The notes beneath the pieces were generated by a model. The model searched no databases, was not told the origin of the DNA, and saw nothing but the letters and a program-made list of their open reading frames with translations. DNA of 64,000 bases from Listeria grayi DSM 20601 (GTDB lineage Bacteria > Bacillota > Bacilli > Lactobacillales > Listeriaceae). This document shows, piece after piece, positions 27,822 through 37,349 of the stretch (positions are counted from its first letter, which is position 1; each line of letters begins with the position of its first letter). Position numbers and translations under genes: made by a program. The stretch spans positions 930,001 through 994,000 of the forward strand of contig NZ_GL538352.1 of the NCBI RefSeq assembly GCF_000148995.1, written 5' to 3'.

Positions 27822-27900
27822 CCTTCTATTCTATCCCCATATACTGAGCTAAGCGTTGGTGATTCGCAGATCAGCCAAGTATAGGTTCATTTCGTACAGG
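27822..27900 (-). ncRNA. Candidate S15 autoregulatory leader RNA
   Basis: In the rpsO leader 27837-27845 (ccatatact) can pair with 27879-27886 (agtatagg), enclosing a hairpin TTGGtGAT/ATCagCCAA (27856-27878) and a short GCT/AGC element. A multi-branched leader is the form used by S15 to repress its own translation in other Firmicutes. Folding was done by eye. Confidence 0.5.
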
Positions 27901-27904
27901 TTTA

Positions 27905-27933
27905 AAGATACACTATTTGCTGCTTAAAAGCAA
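27905..27933 (-). promoter_or_regulatory. Promoter of rpsO
   Basis: Minus strand TTGCTT (27928-27933) and TATCTT (27905-27910) at 17 bp. Confidence 0.6.
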
Positions 27934-27947
27934 GTCTTAATCTCTGT

Positions 27948-28886
27948 TTACTTGTTTTTTTGGAAATATTCGCGAGTATCTTGTTCGTCTTTTTCCAATT
28001 GTTTGATCAAGCCTTCCATTCCGCTAAATTTTAGCTCTGGGCGGAAATATTGGAACCATTCGATTTCTACCTCTTCGCCATATATCTCACGGTTGAAATC
28101 AAGGATGTAGACTTCGATCGATAAGGATTGATCATCTTTGAATGTAATATTATAGCCGATACTTGCCATGCCAAGATGCGTTTCGTTGCCGATCTTGAAT
28201 TTAACTGCATAAACGCCTAGTTTGGGAATGAGATAGTCTTCTTCCACTAAAATATTTGCCGTTGGAAATCCGATCGTGCGACCGCGTTTATCACCATGAA
28301 TAACGGTTCCTTTAGTTGTATAAGGTTCGCCTAGCAGTTTGTTTGCTTCTTCCATGCTACCTTCTTCAATTGCTTGACGGATCGCAGTCGAACTGATTTT
28401 CTGATTGTCTGCTTCTTGCTTATCAACGATCGTAACTTGCAGTTTGTTTTCTGCATAAGTTTCCATATCTGCCATTTTTCCGGCTCCAAGGCGGCCGTAG
28501 GTGTAGTCAAATCCGGCTACGATATGCACAGCGCCGAGCGGAAGTAAGTATTTTTGAACGAAATCTTTTGGTTCGAGTTCGGAAAATTTCGTAGTGAAGC
28601 GGACGACGTAAAAATAATCCACGCCCATTGCTTCTACTTTGCGAGCTTTTTCTTCGATTGGTGTAAGGTATTTCGCCTTATTCCGCTTTTTACTCAGTAC
28701 AACAGAAGGATGCGGATCAAACGTCAATACGGCTGTTTTGATTCCTGCTGCATCTGCAATACTTTTTGCGGAACGAATAACAGCTTGGTGGCCAAGATGC
28801 ACACCGTCGAAGAAACCTAGCGCGATGACTTTTGGTTCTTGTTCTACTTGAATCGTATTAGGTTCATGCAAATAAATCGTTTCCAT
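27948..28886 (-). CDS. ribF: Bifunctional riboflavin kinase / FAD synthetase
   Basis: Makes FMN and then FAD from riboflavin. 312 residues. The N-terminal nucleotidyltransferase domain has ALGFFDGVHLGHQAVI (about 23-38) and the YTYGRLGAGK region; the C-terminal riboflavin kinase domain has HGDKRGRTIGFPTANI (about 197). It follows truB by 24 bp, as in Bacillus (truB-ribC). The Shine-Dalgarno AAAGGA is about 16 bases from the ATG, a longer distance than usual. Confidence 0.95.
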   Translation of the reverse strand: METIYLHEPNTIQVEQEPKVIALGFFDGVHLGHQAVIRSAKSIADAAGIKTAVLTFDPHPSVVLSKKRNKAKYLTPIEEKARKVEAMGVDYFYVVRFTTKFSELEPKDFVQKYLLPLGAVHIVAGFDYTYGRLGAGKMADMETYAENKLQVTIVDKQEADNQKISSTAIRQAIEEGSMEEANKLLGEPYTTKGTVIHGDKRGRTIGFPTANILVEEDYLIPKLGVYAVKFKIGNETHLGMASIGYNITFKDDQSLSIEVYILDFNREIYGEEVEIEWFQYFRPELKFSGMEGLIKQLEKDEQDTREYFQKNK

Positions 28887-28910
28887 AGCTTGCTTTCACA
28901 TTCCTTTATT

Positions 28911-29834
28911 TTAATTTAAATTTCCTGGCCGTAGTTCGATGACTTTCTCGGGTTTCCAACATGCGGCTTTTTCAGGATGTGGTTTATAGATCGCCACGAG
29001 CTTTCCTTCATGGAAAACGGCTACACGAGCTTCGTTATTAACCGCAGCGAATAAATATTCTGGCATCACTTTGCCGTTTAGGATCTCACTATGAACGGCT
29101 GCATTTACTTCTATACGGGGCATTTCTGCGATTCCCTTTTCAAGTGGGAGCAGAAAATGCTGATCCTCTGCTTTCATCATTGCTTCGATCTCGGCTAGTC
29201 GGAAGCAGTGTTCGGTTTCAAAGTAGCCGCTGCGGGTTCTTTTTAAGGCAGACATATGGGCCGGATAGCCAAGTATCTCGCCGATCATGACGGCAAGGGT
29301 ACGGATATAAGTGCCTTTCCCACAACTGATCTCAATAGTAAAAGTAGGCGCTTCTGCTGTAATCGATTGCGGGGCGTCTAAGCGTTTGATGGCGTGGATC
29401 TGTACTTTGCGTACGGGCCGGTCCACCGTCTCCCCATTGCGTGCATATTCATAAAGTTTTCTGCCATTCACTTTAACCGCAGAATACATTGGTGGTACTT
29501 GTGCGATCTCGCCTTCTAACTGATGGATCGCTTCTTCTATTTGCTCGGCGGATATCTCGGAGACGGCCTTTTCTGCAATGATTTCTCCCGAGGCATCTTC
29601 TGTCGTTGTTGCTGTGCCGATAGAAACATCGGCGATATAGGTTTTTCCTTCTGCTGTCACATATTCTGCCAGCTTGGTGGCCCGACCAATGCAGATCGGT
29701 AAGACGCCAGCCACGTCAGGATCCAATGTGCCTGTGTGTCCGACTTTTTTAGTGTGTAGTATCTTTCGCAGTCGAAAAACACAATCATGACTTGTCATTC
29801 CCGGCTCTTTCCACAAGGGGATAATGCCTTCCAT
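28911..29834 (-). CDS. truB: tRNA pseudouridine(55) synthase
   Basis: Converts U55 of the T-loop of tRNAs to pseudouridine. 307 residues from the ATG at 29834 (GGAGG eight bases upstream; an ATG five codons earlier has none). The catalytic Asp is in VGHTGTLDPDVAGVLPICIGRATK (about 37-60). The CGKGTYIRTLA block (about 172-182) and the C-terminal PUA-like region are present. It lies within the rimP-nusA-ylxRQ-infB-ylxP-rbfA-truB-ribF series. Confidence 0.96.
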   Translation of the reverse strand: MEGIIPLWKEPGMTSHDCVFRLRKILHTKKVGHTGTLDPDVAGVLPICIGRATKLAEYVTAEGKTYIADVSIGTATTTEDASGEIIAEKAVSEISAEQIEEAIHQLEGEIAQVPPMYSAVKVNGRKLYEYARNGETVDRPVRKVQIHAIKRLDAPQSITAEAPTFTIEISCGKGTYIRTLAVMIGEILGYPAHMSALKRTRSGYFETEHCFRLAEIEAMMKAEDQHFLLPLEKGIAEMPRIEVNAAVHSEILNGKVMPEYLFAAVNNEARVAVFHEGKLVAIYKPHPEKAACWKPEKVIELRPGNLN

Positions 29835-29872
29835 ACCCTTTTCCTCCATTCTGGATCATTCATGACGCAAAG

Positions 29873-29902
29873 AAAGGACAGAGCAAGTGCTGCTCTATCC
29901 TT
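29873..29902 (-). terminator. Terminator-like hairpin between rbfA and truB
   Basis: Arms of 12 bases (29874-29885 and 29891-29902) with one G-U on the minus strand; the T stretch after it is interrupted. Probably partial termination inside the operon. Confidence 0.5.
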
Positions 29903-29909
29903 AGTGGTT

Positions 29910-30254
29910 TTATTCCCCTTTATGAAGATCGCGTAGCAATTCATCGATACGATTACCGTATTCGATCGAACCATCTAGTGCAAACTGCAATTCAGGAACT
30001 TTGCGAAGGCGGATTCGGCTGCCGATCTCGGAACGAATAAAACCATGTGCTTTTTCCAAAGCTAATAATGTGTTTTCACGTTCTTTTTCTTCTCCTAAGA
30101 CGGAAATGTAGATCGTTGCTTGCTGTAAATCACCCGTGATCTCTACATCCGTGATCGTTACGAATCCAAGTCTTGGGTCTTTGAGTTTGCGGTTCAAAAT
30201 ATCCCCAAGTTCTTTCTTCATTTGTTCAGCTATTCGATTAGCTCTTACGTTCAT
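29910..30254 (-). CDS. rbfA: Ribosome-binding factor A
   Basis: 114-residue KH-like protein that assists late maturation of the 30S subunit and the 5' end of 16S rRNA. N-terminus [37 protein letters not shown] and the later [22 protein letters not shown] block are diagnostic. It follows the DUF503 gene by 15 bp. Confidence 0.95.
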   Translation of the reverse strand: MNVRANRIAEQMKKELGDILNRKLKDPRLGFVTITDVEITGDLQQATIYISVLGEEKERENTLLALEKAHGFIRSEIGSRIRLRKVPELQFALDGSIEYGNRIDELLRDLHKGE

Positions 30255-30269
30255 TACCTTTCACCTCGT

Positions 30270-30548
30270 TTATATATGCTCCATATGCGTATTTGTTCGT
30301 TCCCATTCCGGGAAAGAATCGAGGAAATCAAGTACCTGGTAAGCCTCTTTTTCTGACTGAGTGGAGGTGCCAGAAATAATCACAAAACTTATTTCTGTGC
30401 GTTGCCATTTATCTTGAAATCCTGTCTCCGCGATCGAAGCATTAAATTTCTGCTTCGTGCGGGACAGAATTCGCTGTAAAATTGCTCGTTTTTCTTTCAA
30501 ATTTTGAGGGGTACTCAGAAAAAATTCTGCCTCAACGTGATAGATCAT
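30270..30548 (-). CDS. ylxP: DUF503 family protein, YlxP-like
   Basis: 92-residue protein of the YlxP/DUF503 family, always between infB and rbfA in Bacillales. The conserved start is [24 protein letters not shown]. Function is unknown; a ferredoxin-like fold has been described for the family. Its start overlaps the infB stop by four bases (ATGA). Confidence 0.88.
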   Translation of the reverse strand: MIYHVEAEFFLSTPQNLKEKRAILQRILSRTKQKFNASIAETGFQDKWQRTEISFVIISGTSTQSEKEAYQVLDFLDSFPEWERTNTHMEHI

Positions 30549-32818
30549 TTTCTTTCGATTTCTTCCATTACAAATGCTTCGATCGTATCGTCTTCTTTAA
30601 TATCATTGAAGTTCTCGATAGTGATCCCACATTCGTAGCCATTTGCTACTTCTTTGGCATCATCTTTGAAACGTTTTAATGTCGATAGCTCGCCTTCAAA
30701 AACGACGATGCCGTCACGGATCAAGCGAACGCCGCTGTCACGCGTGATTTTTCCGTCTGTTACGAAACAGCCGGCGATCGTACCAACTTTAGATACGTTG
30801 AAAGTTTGACGAACAAGTGCTTGACCAATGATTTTTTCCTCAAATTCTGGATCAAGCATACCTTTCATCGCTGCTTCGATTTCTTCGATGGCTTTATAGA
30901 TAACGCGGTGAGTTCGGATATCTACGCTTTCACTGTTGGCTGCTTCGCGTGCTTGTGGCGTTGGACGAACGTTGAACCCGATTACAATCGCATTCGATGC
31001 AGCTGCCAGCGTAATGTCTGATTCATTGATCGCACCAACGGCAGTATGAATGATCTTGACGTTGACACCTTCTACTTCGATTTTACGAAGGGAGGCTGCT
31101 AATGCTTCTACCGAACCTTGTACATCCGCTTTGATGATAACATTGACTTCCTTCATTTCGCCAGCTTTCATGTGTTCAAACAGGTTATCCAAGCTTACGC
31201 GGTTAGTCGCTGAACGTTGTGCGACCAATGCACGGCTCGCACGAGTTTCCCCAACACTGCGGGCTGTTTTTTCATCTTCAAAGACAACAAAACGATCGCC
31301 GGCTTGTGGAACTTCGTTAAGCCCTGTGATTTCCACTGGTGTGCTTGGACCAACACGTTTTACGCGGCGTCCCAAGTCATTTACCATCGCACGAACACGT
31401 CCGAAAGCATTTCCGACAACGATTGGATCCCCGATGTTGAGCGTACCGTCTTGAACAAGCAAGGTCGCTACAGGGCCTTTCCCTTTGTCGAGTTCTGCTT
31501 CGATGACTGTGCCGATTGCATGGCGTTCTGGGTTTGCTTTTAATTCTTCTACTTCAGATACAAGCAGGATCATATCTAACAAGTTATCCAAGCCTTCTCC
31601 GAATTTTGCAGAGATCGGAGCGAAAATCGTATCGCCGCCCCATGCTTCTGGAACTAATTCATATTCTGTTAATTCTTGCATCACGCGGTCTGGATTTGCT
31701 TGTGGTTTATCGATCTTATTGACTGCAACAATGATTGGCATCCCAGCTGCTTTCGCATGGTTGATCGCTTCGATCGTTTGTGGCATAACACCATCGTCGG
31801 CAGCCACGACTAAGATCGTAATATCTGTGATTTGCGCACCACGTGCACGCATTGCCGTAAATGCAGCATGTCCTGGTGTATCAAGGAAAGTGATTTTCTT
31901 GCCACTTACGTCTAATTGATAAGCACCGATATGTTGCGTGATACCGCCTGCTTCGCCAAGCGTCACTTTGGTATTTCTTAGTGAATCCAGTAGTGTCGTT
32001 TTACCATGGTCAACGTGTCCCATGATCGTAACAACTGGTGGACGTTCAACTAATTTAGAAGTATCGATTTCTTCATTTTCGTTTTCAAAGAATACATCTA
32101 GATCGGTAATATCGATTTTGATTTCTTCTTCTACTTCTACACCGTAATCGGCACAGATAAGTTCGATCGCATCTTTATCCAGACTTTGATTGATCGTCGC
32201 TACGATACCAAGCATGAATAATTTTTTTACGATTTCTGAAGGCTCGCGGTATAATTTTTTCGCAAGTTCAGCAACAGTCAAGGATTCGCTGAAAACGATC
32301 TTTGCTGGTAATTCTTTTGGTTTTGGCGGTGTAGGCGCTACTGTACTGTAGTTTACTTTACCTTTTTTCTTAGTGTTTTTTCCTTTGTTACGGAAATTGT
32401 TGTTGCGATTACCACCGGATTGACCGCGTTTATTGTTGAAATTGGATTTATTGTTGTTGTTTCCGGCTGGTTTTTTATTTTCTTGTTTAGCAGCAGGACG
32501 TTGTGCCGTATTTGTGCTTGTTGGCGTTGTCGTGCTTGGTTTATTTGCTGGTTTTGAAGTTCCTGTATTTTTAGAATTCGTCATATTTGGTTTGTCTTGC
32601 CCCTTACTTTTACCTGCTTCTGTAGTTGGTTGTTTCTTCTCAGATGTCGTCGGTTTATTGGATTGTTTAAACGTATTGTCTAGCTGTCTCAGCGCGTTCT
32701 CATTGATCATTGACATATGATTCGCGACCTCGATACCTAGACCTTTAAGTGTTTCGATTACTTTCTTGCTAGATACTTGATTATTTTTTGCATATTCATA
32801 TACGCGTACTTTACTCAT
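30545..32818 (-). CDS. infB: Translation initiation factor IF-2
   Basis: GTPase that delivers initiator fMet-tRNA to the 30S subunit and promotes subunit joining. 757 residues: an N-terminal IF2-N motif ([21 protein letters not shown]), a low-complexity Asn/Lys/Thr/Pro-rich linker (about 50-165), a second IF2-N segment ([31 protein letters not shown]), then the G domain with [10 protein letters not shown] (about 269), DTPGH (about 315) and NKID (about 369), and C-terminal domains II-IV. GGAGGTG precedes the ATG. Confidence 0.97.
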   Translation of the reverse strand: MSKVRVYEYAKNNQVSSKKVIETLKGLGIEVANHMSMINENALRQLDNTFKQSNKPTTSEKKQPTTEAGKSKGQDKPNMTNSKNTGTSKPANKPSTTTPTSTNTAQRPAAKQENKKPAGNNNNKSNFNNKRGQSGGNRNNNFRNKGKNTKKKGKVNYSTVAPTPPKPKELPAKIVFSESLTVAELAKKLYREPSEIVKKLFMLGIVATINQSLDKDAIELICADYGVEVEEEIKIDITDLDVFFENENEEIDTSKLVERPPVVTIMGHVDHGKTTLLDSLRNTKVTLGEAGGITQHIGAYQLDVSGKKITFLDTPGHAAFTAMRARGAQITDITILVVAADDGVMPQTIEAINHAKAAGMPIIVAVNKIDKPQANPDRVMQELTEYELVPEAWGGDTIFAPISAKFGEGLDNLLDMILLVSEVEELKANPERHAIGTVIEAELDKGKGPVATLLVQDGTLNIGDPIVVGNAFGRVRAMVNDLGRRVKRVGPSTPVEITGLNEVPQAGDRFVVFEDEKTARSVGETRASRALVAQRSATNRVSLDNLFEHMKAGEMKEVNVIIKADVQGSVEALAASLRKIEVEGVNVKIIHTAVGAINESDITLAAASNAIVIGFNVRPTPQAREAANSESVDIRTHRVIYKAIEEIEAAMKGMLDPEFEEKIIGQALVRQTFNVSKVGTIAGCFVTDGKITRDSGVRLIRDGIVVFEGELSTLKRFKDDAKEVANGYECGITIENFNDIKEDDTIEAFVMEEIERK

Positions 32819-32841
32819 GTCTTACACCTCCGCGATAGATT

Positions 32842-33141
32842 TCAACCGAGTAATGCGACTAATTGTTTCGCAAATCCTTTATCAAGCACTGCAATGATAG
32901 CGCGCGACTCTTTGCCAATGGCACCTCCTAACTCTTCTCTGGTACCGACTTTCAGCAAGGTCACATTGTAGTACTTACATTTATTTTGGATTGTTTTCTC
33001 GGTCTTTTCAGATATATCTTCTGAAATGATAACAAGTTTAGCCTGCTCATTTCTGATTGCCTTTAATGTTAGCTCCTCACCAGTAGTGAGTTTTCTAGCT
33101 CGATTAGCAAGTCCTAGTAATGAAAGAAATTTCTTAGTCAT
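32842..33141 (-). CDS. ylxQ: L7Ae/L30e family RNA-binding protein, YlxQ-like
   Basis: 99-residue protein of the L7Ae/L30e/Gadd45 fold, expected to bind kink-turn RNA. N-terminal half carries LLGLANRARKLTTGEELTLKAIRNEQAKLVIISEDIS. Sits between nusA-ylxR and infB and overlaps ylxR by eight bases. Physiological RNA target not known for this organism. Confidence 0.9.
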   Translation of the reverse strand: MTKKFLSLLGLANRARKLTTGEELTLKAIRNEQAKLVIISEDISEKTEKTIQNKCKYYNVTLLKVGTREELGGAIGKESRAIIAVLDKGFAKQLVALLG

Positions 33142-33418
33142 TTTCGTTACCTGCGATTTTCTTTACATATTCAATGAGTTCATCATAGAAGCCAGGCTGT
33201 TCAGGAATTCTCAACTGATGAAAAACACTGTTTTTTGCTTTCGCCTTTTCACAGACTCCTACATCTTTTTTGATATAAAAACCTCGTCCTGGCGCTTTGC
33301 CGGTTGGATCGATTGTTAGCTCTCCATCTTTTGTGTACGCGATTCGAAGCAGTTCACCTTTTGGCAACCGTTCATTTGTGACGATACACTTCCGAAGTGG
33401 TATTTTTTTACTTCGCAT
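33134..33418 (-). CDS. ylxR: YlxR (DUF448) nucleic-acid-binding protein
   Basis: 94-residue DUF448 protein directly downstream of nusA. Signature RKCIVTNERLPKGELLRIAY followed by GRGFYIKKD matches the family, whose crystal structures suggest RNA binding; YlxR has also been linked to transcriptional control in Bacillus. AAAGGAG precedes the start. Confidence 0.9.
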   Translation of the reverse strand: MRSKKIPLRKCIVTNERLPKGELLRIAYTKDGELTIDPTGKAPGRGFYIKKDVGVCEKAKAKNSVFHQLRIPEQPGFYDELIEYVKKIAGNEND

Positions 33419-33433
33419 GACAATTTTCTCCTT

Positions 33434-34537
33434 TTATTCTTGTTCTTCCGGTTCTTCTTCTACTTCTAATTCTTCAGCAGCTTCGCGTGGGAAGATACCC
33501 AGTTCTCTAGCAACAGTTTCGCTCTTGATATCGATTTTCCAACCAGTCAATTTTGCTGCTAAACGAGCATTTTGACCGCGTTTCCCAATTGCAAGCGATA
33601 ATTGATAATCAGGAACGACAACTGTCGTCGCTTGATCTGCTTCATTCACGATAACATCTAGTACTTTAGAAGGGCTAAGTGCATTGGCCACAAATGTGAA
33701 TGGATCTTCTGACCACTCCACGATGTCGATTTTTTCGCCTTTTAGTTCATCGACGATCGCTTGGACACGTGCACCTTTTGGTCCAACGCATGCCCCAACC
33801 GGGTCGATTTCTTTATTTGCTGTATAAACAGAGATCTTTGAACGATCCCCTGCTTCTCGTGCTACAGACTTGATCTCAACGGAGCCTTCATAAATTTCAG
33901 GTACTTCCATTTCAAATAAGCGTTTCAATAATCCCGGATGCGTACGTGAAACAAAGATTTGCGGGCCTTTTGTTGTTTTTTCTACTTTCGTCAAGTAAAC
34001 CTTGATACGATCATGTGCGCGGTATGTTTCATTCGGCATTTGTTCATTTTGAGATAAGATCGCTTCGATTTTCCCTAAGTTTACATAGATAAAGCGGGAA
34101 TCTTGACGTTCTACGATCCCTGTCATGATATCGTCTTCACGGTCGATGAATTCATCGTAGATAATGCCGCGTTCTGCTTCGCGAACACGTTGCGTTACAA
34201 CTTGTTTTGCCGTTTGCGCGGCGATCCGGCCAAAATCTTTCGGCGTTACTTCTAATTCTACCACGTCCCCGACATTATAAACGGGATTGATTTTTTGCGC
34301 TTCTTCTGGTGAAATTTCTAAGCGGGAATCGAATACTTGATCGACAACGTCTTTTCTAGCTAAAACGCGGATCGAGCCATTTTCCATGTTTAAATCGACA
34401 CGAACGTTCTCTGCTTTATCAAAGTTGCGTTTATAAGCAGACACAAGTGCTGCTTCGATCGCATCTACTAAAACCTCGCGCGAAATCCCCTTATCATTTT
34501 CTAATACGTAGAGAGCTTCCATAAGTTCTGAGCTCAT
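33434..34537 (-). CDS. nusA: Transcription termination/antitermination factor NusA
   Basis: Binds RNA polymerase and modulates pausing, termination and antitermination. 367 residues: NTD (SSELMEALYVLENDKGISREVLVDAIEAALVSAY), S1 domain (GIVERQDSRFIYVNLG), KH1 (EIDPVGACVGPKGARVQAI, about 230) and KH2 (SLAIGKRGQNARLAAKLTGW, about 317). A short acidic tail ends the protein; the Gram-positive form lacks the long proteobacterial C-terminus. The ATG at 34537 is eight bases from AAGGAG; a GTG three codons earlier lies inside that element. Confidence 0.96.
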   Translation of the reverse strand: MSSELMEALYVLENDKGISREVLVDAIEAALVSAYKRNFDKAENVRVDLNMENGSIRVLARKDVVDQVFDSRLEISPEEAQKINPVYNVGDVVELEVTPKDFGRIAAQTAKQVVTQRVREAERGIIYDEFIDREDDIMTGIVERQDSRFIYVNLGKIEAILSQNEQMPNETYRAHDRIKVYLTKVEKTTKGPQIFVSRTHPGLLKRLFEMEVPEIYEGSVEIKSVAREAGDRSKISVYTANKEIDPVGACVGPKGARVQAIVDELKGEKIDIVEWSEDPFTFVANALSPSKVLDVIVNEADQATTVVVPDYQLSLAIGKRGQNARLAAKLTGWKIDIKSETVARELGIFPREAAEELEVEEEPEEQE

Positions 34538-34560
34538 TTTTTCCACTCCTTATCTCGATT

Positions 34561-35028
34561 TTAAAATTGAATTGCAAGTCTTGCTTTCGCCACTTTTTCT
34601 TTTGGCACTTTGCATGTCAGTGTGCGCGTCTTATCTTTTACAGTAATTGTGAGATATTCGCCGTCATAAGCTTCCAGCGTACCTTCCCACATCTTGCGTG
34701 AGTCGATTGGTTCATAGCTGGTTACGTGAACATACTTGCCGACTGCATTTTCAAAGTCTTTTTCTTTTTTCAATGGTCGTTCCGCTCCTGGTGAAGAAAC
34801 TTCAAGAAAATAATTCTCCGAGATTGGATCTTGTTCGTCCATTTTTTCACTTAGCTTTTCACTAACCGCAGCACATTCATCGATATCGATCCCGCCTGGT
34901 CTATCTACAAATACACGTAGAAACCAATTTTTACCTTCTTTTTCATAAGCGATATCTACTAACTCTACACCTAGTTCCTCTGTGATCGGTAAGACGATTG
35001 CTTCGACTTGGTCGGTGACTTTACTCAT
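34561..35028 (-). CDS. rimP: Ribosome maturation factor RimP
   Basis: Needed for 30S subunit maturation. 155 residues from the ATG at 35028 (AAGGAGG six bases upstream), beginning [25 protein letters not shown]. The family core [29 protein letters not shown] and [16 protein letters not shown] is present, followed by an SH3-like C-terminal domain. First gene of the nusA-infB operon. Confidence 0.94.
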   Translation of the reverse strand: MSKVTDQVEAIVLPITEELGVELVDIAYEKEGKNWFLRVFVDRPGGIDIDECAAVSEKLSEKMDEQDPISENYFLEVSSPGAERPLKKEKDFENAVGKYVHVTSYEPIDSRKMWEGTLEAYDGEYLTITVKDKTRTLTCKVPKEKVAKARLAIQF

Positions 35029-35078
35029 ACCTGGCCTCCTTACTGGGGATAACATCAAGCACTCCTATGCTCATTCGC

Positions 35079-35121
35079 ATAACGAAAGCGTGGGCATTTG
35101 GCCCACGCTTGGCTGAGTTAT
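35079..35121 (-). promoter_or_regulatory. Stem-loop in the rimP-nusA-infB leader
   Basis: Perfect ten-base arms 35086-35095 and 35101-35110, extended by ATAAC/GTTAT outer pairing. Located in the 5' leader. No long T run follows, so it is more likely a leader regulatory structure than a terminator. Confidence 0.5.
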
Positions 35122-35139
35122 CGACGTTTTTCTATATTT

Positions 35140-35168
35140 ATAGTACCATACTATTCCCTTTTTAGCAA
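35140..35168 (-). promoter_or_regulatory. Promoter of the rimP-nusA-infB operon
   Basis: Minus strand TTGCTA (35163-35168) and TACTAT (35140-35145) at 17 bp. It is the only promoter-like sequence in the region divergent to the surface-protein gene. Confidence 0.6.
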
Positions 35169-35199
35169 ACAAGCCTATTTCCTGCAAACAAAAAGTATT

Positions 35200-35379
35200 A
35201 TTTTTATATTTTCGTTGTTCTGAAAGTAATATTTAGGGTATTAATGCTGTAAGGGAAATCGATTATTTCGATCGCAATCAGGCTACTCTTAACATTCGTT
35301 ATGACTCACACTTTAACCATTACTCCTATCATGTGTAGGTGGTCGGCGTGCAGCCCTAAAAAAGTTTAGGAGGGTCTCT
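35200..35379 (+). promoter_or_regulatory. Upstream region of the surface-protein gene
   Basis: A possible promoter (TTGTTC with TATTAA at 18 bp, about 35213-35242) precedes a leader of about 130 nt without coding capacity. The Shine-Dalgarno TTTAGGAGGG (35365-35374) can partly pair with CCCTAAA at 35354-35360, so translation may be damped. Nothing else was recognised. Confidence 0.3.
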
Positions 35380-37250
35380 ATGAAAAAATGGTTAGTTGGT
35401 TTTATTTTACTTTTTTCACTCCTTAGTATCTCTACCTCACAAACGCTCCATGCCTCGGCAGCAACAACACATCTCACCTATGAATATGTAGATTACGCAG
35501 AATTGACGGCAGCAGAAAAAGTCAAGATATCCCCAAAAAACCGTTGATTTCTGCCACCCATGAGAACGAAACATATCAACTTGTGTATCAAAAACAAGGA
35601 AGCACTGCTGGTACAAATCAAAATGGCCACCATCTCTTACCAGCTACGGGAGACAGCACACGCTCTCTTCCATTGCTTATTTTTAGCTTGGTTTTCATCG
35701 TCTCTGCTTTATTCATTGGACTGCGGAAAGGAAAATGGTTCCATTTTCTGCTTGCTTTCGTTGTTTTCTCCAGTCTCTTTTTTATCAGTCCAGTTGCTGA
35801 TGCAGAGAAAACTTCCTCTATAAAATCAGCTACATCCGCATCGGTTCCGCAAAATCAACCCTTCACCCATCAACCAGAAAAAATAAACGGTTTTGATTAT
35901 GTTGGCTATATCCCGATATTTAATAGTGACAAAGACACAGCTGCACCTGTTACGATCAACTATGTGGATGAAAATGGCAAACATATTCATGACCCCCAAA
36001 CACTGAAGGGCGAATACGGAGCGAAATACGATGCTTCTACTACTGCCTATAAATTGAAAATCAATGGTTATACATTGGATGTAGACAAATTGCCAAATAA
36101 TGCGACAGGTACTTTTTCAAATAAATCACAAACCGTTACTTATATATACAAAAAGAACCCAGTCACAGCTGCAGGTATCACCGTTTGTTATGTCGATGAA
36201 AACGGGGTAGAAATCCATGCCGCTCAAACTTTGAAAGGAAATATCGGCGAAGCATTTGATGTCTCTACTTCCAAGTACAAATTGATCATTGATGGTTATA
36301 CATTGGATCAAGATCGTTTACCAACTAATACAACTGGCACATTGACGGATCAACCACAATATGAGCAAGATCCTGTTCCTGCCGGCGATGTCACCATTCG
36401 CTATGTTGATGGTGACGGCAATACGATCCATGATGCTAAAACTATAAGCGGGAATGTCGGGGATAACTATGATGCCTCCACTTCTGAGTATAAACTTGCA
36501 ATCGACGGCTATACGCTAGACCAAACTCAATTGCCTACTAATGCAACTGGCACATTGACAGATCAGCCGCAAACGGTCACTTATGTGTATGAGCAAGATC
36601 CTGTTCCTGCTGGCGATGTCACCATTCGCTACATTGACGGTGACGGCAATACGATCCATGATGCTAAAACTATCAGCGGAAATGTCGGGGATAACTATGA
36701 TGCCTCCACTTCTGAGTATAAACTTGCAATCGACGGCTATACGCTAGACCAAACTCAATTGCCTACTAATGCAACTGGCACATTGACAGATCAGCCGCAA
36801 ACGGTCACTTATGTGTATGAGGCCGAAGATGCTACTATTACGATCAGATTTACGGATGTAAACGGCAATCCTTACCAAGCATATGACTTGACCACGTTTG
36901 GCGATGGAAGCCTCTCTGCGGAATATCCAAATCTAGAACAATACAGTTATCAATTAGATTATGATCAATCCATTCATCTACAAAACAGCACGATTCCAGA
37001 TATAACTGTGCCTACAAAAATCGGTGACAGCTATACCCTTCCTGATAAAGTAAGATTTTATATCTTGGATCCAAATGGGAACCGTGTAGAGGAATTACAT
37101 TATTACGATGAAAATAGTGCTGGTCACGAGATCTTTAGTTTAAGTAATGGCAGTAGAGTCCCCACTAATGTTAGTGGGACAGTCACACAACCAAATACTG
37201 TTATCACTTACACGCTCTCCACAGATGTTGGTTTCATACCAGAACCATAA
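35380..37250 (+). CDS. Surface protein: signal peptide, LPATG sorting signal, second signal-like segment and MucBP repeats; requires -1 frameshift
   Basis: The ATG at 35380 (AGGAGG upstream) opens a signal peptide (KKWLVGFILLFSLLSIS) and the TYEYVDYAELTAAEKVKIS region known from small LPXTG proteins; this frame stops at TGA 35545. The -1 frame continues the same family domain (ENETYQLVYQKQGS) to LPATG (35637-35651), a hydrophobic stretch and RKGK, which is a full sortase signal. With no stop it runs into a second signal-like segment (FLLAFVVFSSLFFISPVADA), then four MucBP repeats (about 35942-36821) and a C-terminal domain without an anchor. Either a slip at A_AAA_AAC makes the whole product, or the gene is broken at an A tract. 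The two signals in series look like a fusion of two surface genes. Role: adhesion-type, inferred. Confidence 0.7.
35535..35541 (+). other. Canonical -1 slippery heptamer A_AAA_AAC
   Basis: The zero frame reads CCA AAA AAC CGT TGA, so the heptamer has the correct X XXY YYZ phase, and the stop follows two codons later. The -1 frame is the one that continues the protein. A weak gttgat/atcaac stem (35543-35548/35575-35580) is the only downstream structure noticed. Confidence 0.55.
36363..36818 (+). repeat. Two near-identical 228-bp tandem repeats (MucBP units 3 and 4)
   Basis: Units 36363-36590 and 36591-36818 begin with the same gagcaagatcctgttcctg and differ at only a few positions, mostly silent plus one Val/Ile change. 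Each encodes 76 residues. Unit 2 just upstream lacks the 15 bases encoding TVTYV at its end, an in-frame deletion. Confidence 0.95.
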
Positions 37251-37290
37251 AATTCATTCGACCAAGAAAAGATTGCATGCAGACCAATTT

Positions 37291-37345
37291 AAAGCCAGAA
37301 GGCCAAGTTAGATTTAAGCTAACTTGGCCTTCTGGCTCTTTTTAA
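37291..37345 (+). terminator. Long perfect hairpin terminator after the surface-protein gene
   Basis: Nineteen-base perfect arms (37293-37311 and 37319-37337) with a seven-base loop; T tract follows on the plus strand. Probably also halts polC read-through on the minus strand. Confidence 0.88.
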
Positions 37346-37349
37346 ATGA

